Positions 12,346-21,619 of a stretch of 64,000 bases of DNA are shown here, piece after piece. Source of the DNA: Gymnogyps californianus (Eukaryota > Chordata > Aves > Accipitriformes > Cathartidae); the NCBI RefSeq assembly GCF_018139145.2, contig NC_059471.1, positions 206,293,494 to 206,357,493 of the forward strand, in the 5' to 3' direction. Position 1 is the first letter of the stretch; each line of letters opens with the position of its first letter. A program made the translations under genes and the position numbers. The notes under the pieces were generated by a model. The model saw only the letters and a list, made by a program, of their open reading frames with translations. It had not been told where the DNA came from and did not search any database.

Positions 12346-13832
12346 AAAACATCCAGGTTCAGCCCAGCTAACATGACATGCCAAGCCCAAGCCCATAGGG
12401 TATTCCAGGGGGGGCTGCAGGCAACTTTAAATCGTTCCTGCTTTCCACTTTGCAGAAATATTTGCTGGGTAAAACACAGATTCAGCACAAGGCTTAGTTT
12501 TAGGGCATTTATCTGTGATGGTAGTTCTGGCTTCCAGTCCTTGTTGTACCTTTTCATTCAGCACTTCCTGAAACCAGAACTCATGTGTTCCTCAGTCGTA
12601 CGGCTAATTAACTATGACAACCACATTCTTCTTCTTTTTTGTGTTAACATTCATTAATGTTCTTTCTTTTTAGCTAGTGGATCTTAATTGTTTAGGCCAA
12701 GTGGAGCAGCTCTTACTAAAGGAATTTAGGATAAATCCCTCATCACAGAATTGCTGATGGCCTAATTATTCTCCTACATAGAAAATGGAGACATTTACTT
12801 ATTAGGTAGTTATACAGACTTCCCTTACAGTAAATGGGGAGAAATGAGCATTTTTAGACATGATTCATCTCATCCTAAAGCAGCTGATTAGTATATGCCA
12901 CGCAAACCACACTCTAGAAATGCCTGCAGATATCTAAAATTAAGTGAACCTAATCACACCATAATTACCGTAAACGGCCTCTACAGTCAACAAAATAAAT
13001 AGGCAACTTCATCAGGCAAATCGATAAGACCTGAATTTCCATCTGGAATTGCCCCCCTCTGTTTCCACTGACACAGTGGGGAGCTAATGCACTTCAGAAA
13101 CAACTGTCAGTAGGTGCAATTAAACCAGCTATAAGCCTCCAAGGGTAAGAAGCCTCAAAAGTCAGTTTTCTGTCCAGACCTGTCAAGTAGATGATAGATG
13201 GACTTTAACTCTTTACCTCCTTCACCAACGTAGTCCCCAGCATGCGAGCAAGGGCAAAAATGTCAACTCTGAAATGCAAAGAGTTGAGAGTTTCATTTTT
13301 CTTTTTTTCTTTTCTAGAGAACAATACACTAATATTATTTCCTAATATAATACTAAGCACTTGAGGCATTTTACAATGCAAGTTAAAAACAGAATACCCA
13401 CTGATGCCACTGCTGAGGAACTTAACATCAAGAGTAATAAAGTCTTCAAAATACTCATGGCTGTTGCTACGTTTCAAGCGCATCGTATTGAGCTACTGAA
13501 CAAAAAAATTCAGCTCATTGGAATTGTAAGGCTCCAAGACAGCAAGATGAATTCCTTGGAGATGAATCAGGAAGACTGAAACTAAAATTATCCAACTGAA
13601 CAGATTTATTTTTATGAACAGGGGATGCAAAACTTTAGATACTGAAAACTGCTCACAGATTGATAGTTTTGGTTTGGACACAGCAGTGAGCCACTGATTG
13701 ATCTGAGCTTATCAAAACGAGAAGGAAATTCAAGGCTGTTTCTACACAAATTTCTAGTTGGCTCTGTATCTCGTTCCTAGCAGTAACAGATGCTTCAGAA
13801 AAAGGTACAAGAATCATGTATCATACATATGT
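12346..13832. other. AT-rich stretch without recognised genes
   Basis: No gene or repeat family recognised. The part at about 12850-13050 is rich in homeodomain-type TAATTA/ATTA words and has no simple repeats. It could be a conserved non-coding element, but alignment across birds would be needed to say so. Confidence 0.45.
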
Positions 13833-15239
13833 GCGGAAACATAACCCTCATTTTTAACAAGGGAAAAAAGGAAGACCCGGGGAGCTACAGGCCAGTCAGT
13901 CTCACCTCTGTGCCCAGCAAGATCATGGAGCGGATCCTCCTGGAAACTATGCTAAGGCACATGGAAACTGAGGAGGTGATTGGTGACAGCCAACATGGCT
14001 TCACTAAGGGCAAATCATGCCTGACAAATTTGGTGGCCTTCTACGTTGGGGTTACAGCGTTGGTGGATAAGGGAAGAGCAATGGATGTCATCTACCTGGA
14101 CTTGTGCAAAGCATTTGACACTGTCCTGCATGACATCCTTGTCTCTAAATTGGAGAGACATGGGTTGGATGGATGGACCACTCGGTGGATAAGGAATTGG
14201 CTGGATGGTCGCACTCAAAGGGTTGCGATCAACGGCTGAATGTCCGTGTGGAGACCAGCGACAAGCGGTGTTCCTCAGGGGTCAGTATTGGGACCAGCGC
14301 TGTTTAAGATCTTTGTCGGTGACATGGACAGTGGGATTGAGTGCACCCTCAGCAGGTTTGCCGACAACACCAAGCTGTGTGGTGGGGTCGACACGCTGGA
14401 GGGAAGGGATGCCATCGAGAGGGACCTTGACAGGCTTGAGAGGTGGGCCTGTGCAAACCTCATGAAGTTCAACAAGGCCAAGTGCAAGGTCCTGCACCTG
14501 GGTCGGGGCAATCCCAAGCACAAACACAGGCTGGGCGATGAGTGGATTGAGAGCAGCCCTGCGGAGGAGGACTTGGGGGTACTGGTGGATGAAAAGCTGG
14601 ACATGAGCCAGCAATGTGTGCTCGCAGCCCAGAAAGCCAATCATCGTATCCTGGGCTGCATCAAAAGAAGCATGGCCAGCAGGTCGAGGGAGGTGATTCT
14701 CCCCCTCTACTCTGCTCTGGCGAGGGCCCACCTGGATGGAGTACTGTGTTCAGCTCTGGGGCCCCCAACTTAAGAAGGAGGATGTGGACCTGTTGGAGCG
14801 GGTCCAGAGGAGGGCTGGAGCATCTCTTCTATGAAGACAGGCTGAGAGAGTTGGGCTTGTTCAGCCTGGAGAAGAGAAGGCTCCGGGGAGACCTTATAGC
14901 AGCCTTCCAGTACCTAAAGGGGGCCTACAAGAAAGCCAGAGAGGGACTTTTTACAAGGGCATGTAATGATAGGACAAGGCTTAATGGCTTTAAACTGAAA
15001 GAGGGTAGACTTAGATTCGATGTAAGGAAGAAGTTCTTCACTGTGAGGGTGGTGAGGCACTGGCACAGGTTGCCCAGAGAGGCTGTGGATGCCCCCTCCC
15101 TGGAAGTGTTCAAGGCCAGGCTGGACGGGGCTTTGAGCAACCTGGTCTAGGGGAAGGTGTCCCTGCCCATGGCAGGGGAGTTGGAACTACATGATCTTTA
15201 AGGTCCCTTCCAACCCAAACCTTTCTATGATTCTATGAA
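13833..15239 (+). mobile_element. Young CR1 LINE copy A, 5'-truncated
   Basis: A 1.4-kb CR1 retrotransposon truncated at its 5' end, as is usual for this family. It begins inside the reverse transcriptase region of ORF2 and runs through the 3' untranslated part to a tail of ATTCTATG-type units at about 15222-15239, the hallmark of avian CR1. It is about 99% identical over its length to the inverted copy B (21620-24457), with no indel between 13841 and 15150. The flanks of A and B do not match, so this is not a simple segmental duplication. No target-site duplication is visible, as expected for CR1. Confidence 0.93.
13835..15150 (+). pseudogene. CR1 ORF2 reverse transcriptase remnant (copy A)
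   Basis: Decayed C-terminal two thirds of the CR1 ORF2 reverse transcriptase, which in a live element copies the LINE RNA into DNA at the target site. In order: the [21 protein letters not shown] region, the [14 protein letters not shown] box, the catalytic-Asp box [13 protein letters not shown], an in-frame TGA at 14237-14239, the [12 protein letters not shown] box, and then FADN (14357-14368), where the family has FADD. Next comes the [13 protein letters not shown] region, a frameshift near 14730-14830, and the C-terminal stretch ending [10 protein letters not shown] at 15150. From memory of the CR1 consensus, the frameshift region contains a small insertion and a deletion of about 20 bases. 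The product cannot be active. The stop, the FADN and the frameshift are all shared with copy B. Confidence 0.9.
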
Positions 15240-18200
15240 TCTACTCTCTACATTTGATCAATATCTATTTTAACAGTAGAGATTAGTATAAGCCTTGAGG
15301 TGTACATCTTCACAGCCTTTTAAAAATGTTTGAATTAATTATGATTAAACATTCTGAAGATCAATACATATTTTTTCACATTATTAGGTCTTCAATTCCA
15401 ACATATATTTATTATTAATTCTCCTTCTAAAAAAATTCAATCATCTCAGCCATTTTCATGCTTCTTTTATGTGAGAATTACTTCCTGAAAGTCCCTTATC
15501 ATTTACATTGCTTTTCTGTGAAACTGCTCGTTTAGTTACACTCTTTTTGAGAGGAAGTGATCAGTACTGAGTCAGTTTTCTTCAGAGTGTTAACCATTCT
15601 CTTCCTTATTTGTTCTAATTTTTTTGGTTTGCTATCAGTTGCAGGTGATGCAAAGGTCTTCACTTGCATATGAAAAATGCCATTTTGGGGTGGATTTGGG
15701 GTAGCTGAGTTAAAACTGTGTAAAGTGTATTAAGTGCAAAAGTATTTCAAAAGTGGATCTAGTAAAAGATACTGTAACTCATTCTTTGCTTAAAAAATAA
15801 GGAAGAAAACAAGAAAATGGTATTATTTTTATTTTGTATTTTTCTGTTGCTTTTCTAAGTATATCTTTTCTATATATTTATTATTACCAACTCTTTTTGC
15901 CTTTGCAAAGAGGCACGATAATTGTTTTATTATCAAATTACATATTCCAAACATATTTCTGACACTGTGATTGTGGCAACGTAACTATCAATTTGTTTAA
16001 CAATTTGTTTTACTTTTAAAGACACAGTTAATTTTTTTATAATACAGTATTTCTGAGGGGTAAAGAAAGTGGATTGTTTTGCTGTCATTTACTTACGTAT
16101 TTTTTCTATTAAAAAAATTAATTATCCTTATTACTACAGAAAAATAAGTGAAATATTTTCTTGCTGCATTTCTTAATTAGCAAGGACATGAGATATTGCT
16201 TATCATAGTTACAGTGTTCTGTCTTGCTCAATAAATTTTTTCATCAGTCATATTCAGTATAAATTGTCTGAGCACGGCCATAAAAACTTTTAATAATACA
16301 GTTTGGAGGATGTAAACTGCTTTATTGTTCAAACTGCTGTGACCACAGAAATAAAGACAAATTCACAGTATGGCTGTTTAACAGAGGACTTCGGCTCTTC
16401 CTGTAGCTCCGTTCAGCTCCATTATTTTGATATTTTATATTGTCCGCATATGTTTAAACTGGAGTTTATGTATGTACTCAGAAACACAGCTGTGAAAAAG
16501 CAAAGCTGACAGATCTGATATTAAAGAATGTTGCAAAATCTATAAAGAAGTCACTGTACAACAAACTACCTGGATACCATATACCATATGATGAAATTTT
16601 CATCCATAAGAGTAACTGGCTTTAGCCTGAGGCTTGCTGGACTGGATCTGCTTTGTGAGGATAATTTTAAGTGTATTTTGCCCTTTCTCAGTGTTTTGGC
16701 AATTTGGTCAGTAACAACCTGCACATCCTCTTGAACTGGTGCTGATAACAAGGGTTATCATGTAACATCTGTAATCAAAGGGGATCCATAAACCCGCGGA
16801 TATCCTTGCTGACCTTTGTTAAAGCCTGCTACCTATTCAAGCTGAAAAGCTTTCCAGTTGTGTAGCAGTGTAACCAGCCCTTGCTGCTTTTGTCCAAAGG
16901 CTCTTGCTGCACTGTCCAAGCAGCATTACAATGAAGAGCAGCAGAATTATACATCTGTTTTCAAATTCAAAGAGGTCAAGATTCAAACAGCAAAACTGTT
17001 GAGTTTATTGTTCAGACTCGACAATTTCCCATATACCACAGCGTATCCACACGTGAACAAGAGATTGCACGCCCTGACCTACCTACTCTGGGTGGGAGGC
17101 AGTCCTGATAAAGTACCATATTTTAAATTAGATACATTGCCTTGCAACAGCAAGAATATCAAGTCTTTTAAGATTTTATATATATAATTAATGAGGTAGA
17201 GCAGTACTTCAGCAGTTTGCCTTCCTATTTACATCTCTACACCGGGATTAAGATTTAAATGATTTTTCTCTCAAAATAGTCTTAAATCTTTCTTTTTCAT
17301 TATCCTGTAGCACCTCTAGTTTAACATTTTTTTTCTTTTTGTATTACCTCTCTCCCAGACTTTCTATTTCACAAGCGTCTGTGCTGCACAACTTTCCCTG
17401 GGCACCAACACAGGTGTTTGAAAGAGCTAAAGTTTTTTCTGTTTGATTGCATTGTTCATGTTTTTCAGAAGTGACTGCCTAATTTTGCTGTGGAACAAGA
17501 AACAAACTCTCTTTTAGACAGAAAATGAAAAAAGATGCATAACATTTGTAAGGACTGCAAGTATCATAGTGAATAACATGACCAAGAAAATTAAATGTGA
17601 TTTTGAAAAAAAGGAGCTGTAAGTGGCAATTTTCTGCTCATGGATTTTTATTTCTTCAGCATGAACACAAAATCTTAAAAGTATATTTACTAATACAAAA
17701 GAAATTAAAAGAGAAATTCCTTTATCTGTTTGAAGGGGAGTTTCTTGGTTTTGTTCTGGTTGCCCTTTTGATGACTGGTGACTTACAACCAAGTTATAAT
17801 ATAGCAAAATCTTTGCTATTTTTCCCTCCAGTAAAATATAGTTGGATTTTCCAAATTTCCTTAAGGCATTCTTACATCCTTCCTGCTGCTAGCATATCTG
17901 CTATATTAAAGATATCAACCTGCTTGTAAAACATCCATCAGTTTTTACACCTTCGGAGCCCTTTGCACAGAAGAGTAAGGTTAGACTCCAAGAAGCGCCA
18001 ACAACATGTAGCAGATATGTTTTGAAGGACAAACAATATTACACAGGGGAAAGATTTTGAAAGATCTATTATTTGAAGGGTTTTTTTCATAGTATATGTT
18101 CAGCATATTACACAAAACACTGGCAGTACTTGTCTAGGTGTGAAGGCAGAAGGCACCACATCCTGCAAGTACGCTGCCAGGGCCTGTTAGCGGCATTCAG

Positions 18201-20699
18201 GGAGCACTCGAAGTGACACCGGGCTAACTGCATCCTCAGATGACATTGCCAGAAAGGAACATATTTCTGAGGCTCAGTGAGGCTGATTGTGAAATCCTGG
18301 CATGCCAAACTCAACAAGGATTTTAACACCAGCTGAATGGATCTGAGATTTTAACTTACAGTTTTTGGTTATTCTTATTTATATTTAAAGAAAAATATTA
18401 TTTATGATATAATATATGATGAATATATGTGAATATATGATTTAGTCTTAAATTAAATTTTGGCTTAAACATAGTAGTGTGGTATTATACATATTGAAAA
18501 ACTATAAGTAGAACACAGTATGCCTAAGAAACTGCTTTTATTTTTATCCATTTAAACAGTACCTTCAGTCATCTACAGCGAAAGCTACAGCCTACCTAAT
18601 CAAAATTATTTCCACATTTGTAAAACTGGAATATAGTTTCTAAACAGGAAGCCATCTACTAATTGTTGCAATACCGCTACAGATGATCATTTAGATAAAA
18701 GAAATTCCAAATACCAAAAGACAGTCCTCAAAGAATAGGAAACCTGACATCTGCTTTATTCATAAAGCTTCTATAATGCACGCTATGGAATCAGGAAAGT
18801 AATTTTATTATAAATGTAGTACCTGAGGTCTCTGAATATATTTCTTACTGGATGTCACCTCCTAAACTATTGAGAACTGAAGGATATGTCATATGCAATT
18901 TGAAAGTAATTTCTTACAAATATATAATAAAGTCTAGAATTTGACCTAAAACCTCAATGCAATGCTCATTTAGGCATTCACAGAATACCTGTTTTCTGGA
19001 CCGATACCTTGGCTGATACTTACCTAAGGAAATAAATGCAATGAAAATATAAAAAAAAGCATTCTAATTCATCTCCAAAAAATGCATAAAATTTAAATTA
19101 TATAGAAATACAGCTAATGCATTATAAATGAATGCAGATAAACACAAACCAAGCAATATTTTATTCAGACTTCAGTATTCTATTGACTAAAGAAAAACAT
19201 CCTGCTGTGGTTCAAAGGTGAAGCCATGACTCGCTGATCAAGTTTTTTCCTACTGGAATATTTTAGCAGTCTCTATAGCTGAAGACCACAGAAGCATTGA
19301 ACATTTTTGCATATAGGGCACTGCCAAACAGCAGCTACAACTGATCTATTCAAACAGTTTGCTGTCCAAGATATACTGATGGGTAAATAAGTATGAAACT
19401 TAAGAAACACTCTATCTCCCATACTAGATAGCAGTTACTTGAGGGTAATTTTTGCAGTACTGCAGGAATGCTTATTCACTTTTGGAATCTTGCTGGATGA
19501 GCTGAACATCAAGTGCACTTAACAGTCAGACATTGCTGTTTTCTGAAATAATAGTAATAATTCAGAGATGTTCAGGTTTTGCTTGTGACCACTGTCTTAG
19601 AAGAGCTCAAAGTTCACTTGTGTATAAACCAGAATCCTCTTGTCATTTTTTATAGCTTTTACTGACAACAGGAAAGTTCAAATGGCTAAGAGCCAGGCAA
19701 GAAACAGATTCCATAAGACAGCTTTAAATGTTAGTCAAGTATAAGAGATTGCTTATGTACTTTAAGAACTGATTGCTGCCCCTTCCATGAAAAGTCTTTC
19801 ACTAAACCACAGCATAACCAGAGAAATAAGAATTTTAGGTGTATAGATATTCTTCTAAGGTGACTAAATCCTTATTTATATAAATGTGCAGGTTTTGAAA
19901 TCAGTTGTGCTGGATAATCAGAAAGAAAACATAACCTGTTAGATTAGTTTCACATTTTACACAGCTGTTTGACAAGCTGCTAAGTAATAGACTTTATTTC
20001 ATGATGCTGTACTCAGCACATCAAATACTGGAATATTGCCCTGCTGTTTTGTACCACGAACTGAGATGTGTTACAGTAATGACAAACAGGGTCTTAATCA
20101 CTTCTTTGGTTAGAATACTTAAGCGTTTCAGTAAATGAACTTTCACATTTTCCCATTTATTATCACTTCTATGTTCTACATAATTGCCATGGTATTTATC
20201 AAGTGCCAAGCAATTTCATTTATTTTATAGGTGACTTCTCTCAAAGTGTTTTTCCTATAAAAGTGCTAGGTGGAACTGGATAGCACTGTCCCTCCTGCCA
20301 TGCCAAACAGCGGTCTTGTCTCTGCTAGTAAGCTTTTAATCTTGACAATAATAAAAGTTATGCAAGAGAAGAGTCAGACATTTTTATTTCTTTGGCAATA
20401 TATCAGATGGCGCTGAACACCAACTGCGAGAACATGAATAAAATCGCTCCACAGAGAGACTGGCCCATAGCAGTTAACAGCAAAGAATCCTATCCTAGGT
20501 TTTCTACACAGAAAATACTAAGGATTCCTCCCCACACTGCAGGATCCTTAGGGCAAAAGACTGTTAAATTAATATGGCTCCAATCCTAAAGTGTTTGAGA
20601 CCTCTTCAGTGGTTTGAAAGAGAGAAATCATGTGCAAAGCTCTGGAAGAGCTTAAATGGGGGAGGGAGTAGCTATTTCTGCACTACATGTGACTTTCCC
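15240..20699. other. AT-rich stretch without recognised genes
   Basis: No gene recognised in 5.4 kb. This forms most of the spacer between the inverted CR1 copies. A nearly pure A/T segment with TATGA repeats lies at about 18385-18450. A GC-richer patch at about 18120-18330 carries a 73-codon minus-strand frame without recognised homology. A 110-codon frame (17597-17929) and a 109-codon frame (16858-17187) look like chance. Confidence 0.5.
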
Positions 20700-20860
20700 A
20701 TGGGAAGTGATTCCCACCCCACTTTGGCACTGGCGAGGCTACAGCTGGAGCCCTGGAGTACGTCCTGGCTTGGGCTCCCCAGCATGAGACAGACATCCGC
20801 ATACTGGAGCAAGTCCAGTGAGGGACACCAAGGGAATCTGAGAGCTGGAGAGCACGACAG
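20700..20860 (+). mobile_element. Internal fragment of an older CR1 (plus strand)
   Basis: The sequence follows the CR1 ORF2 C-terminal region. From about 20701 the DNA reads like the 'gggaggtgattct...ctctggtgaggcc' part of CR1. One frame gives LEYVLAWAPQHETDIRILEQVQ-like residues, matching the family's LEYCVQFWAPQ...DLLERVQ stretch, followed by a decayed RGLEH part. Both ends are missing, including the 3' tail, so this is a remnant cut by deletion or later rearrangement. It lies about 0.76 kb from the 3' end of the younger copy B. The 150-codon frame covering it (20574-21026) is not a gene. Confidence 0.65.
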
Positions 20861-21619
20861 GTGCATCGAGAACTGTGACAAAGCACGGCACATTTGGCAT
20901 TTTTCTTCTCCCCTCCCGACAGCATATAATAGATGTTGTTCGTTATTAGTTACTCAGAAGATGCATTTCCCTGAAACACATATGATTTTAATGCTATTTT
21001 TAATAGCATTTTCTTTTGAAATATGACTAATAATGTATCTTTCCTTTGCCATACTACCTTCTCTTTGTGGATTATCCAGCAGAAGTTTTGTTTTCCAGCA
21101 CCCTGTGAGATACTGAAGTATTCATTATTATCCACAATTCTCAGAGAAGAAAGTTAAACTTTAAGTGACTTGCTTGGGGGCAGTGAGGAAGCTGTTAGAT
21201 AGTGAGGGGCAGAACACAGATCTTGTTATTTTAACCATAGTCAATCTTCTAGTACAAAAAATAGTCCTGTTACATTGAACCAAGACCTCATGTTAACAGG
21301 TTACTGATTTTATTTTAAAATAATAATGTACTGTTGTGCTTGTAGCAAGAACCAACCAATTCATAACAAAGAACAGAGAGACTATTAAGCCCACACAGCA
21401 AAAAGAACATAACCACAGAGAAAACTGTGTTTGTTTTTAACGACTTTCCATGAAGATTATGTAGGGCATTGGAACTGACCTCCCTTGGTGGCAGAGAATA
21501 ACACAGGAAAGATTTTGAAAGAAATGGGTCTGGTCTGTTTGATCTGCTTGGAGCATTTACTCCAAAGTTTCAGAGCACACCTAACTAGATTATCCATTAC
21601 TTATAATAAAAAGATTAAT
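20861..21619. other. AT-rich DNA, nothing recognised
   Basis: No gene or repeat recognised between the older CR1 fragment and the tail of copy B. Confidence 0.5.

Noticed and set aside
12241..12657. 138-codon frame, longest outside mobile elements
   Set aside because: It overlaps a SINE relic (12295-12345), shows no domain, and a similar-size frame runs on the opposite strand. Chance frame.
20574..21026. 150-codon plus-strand frame
   Set aside because: It covers the old CR1 fragment at 20700-20860 in the wrong frame for ORF2; not a gene.
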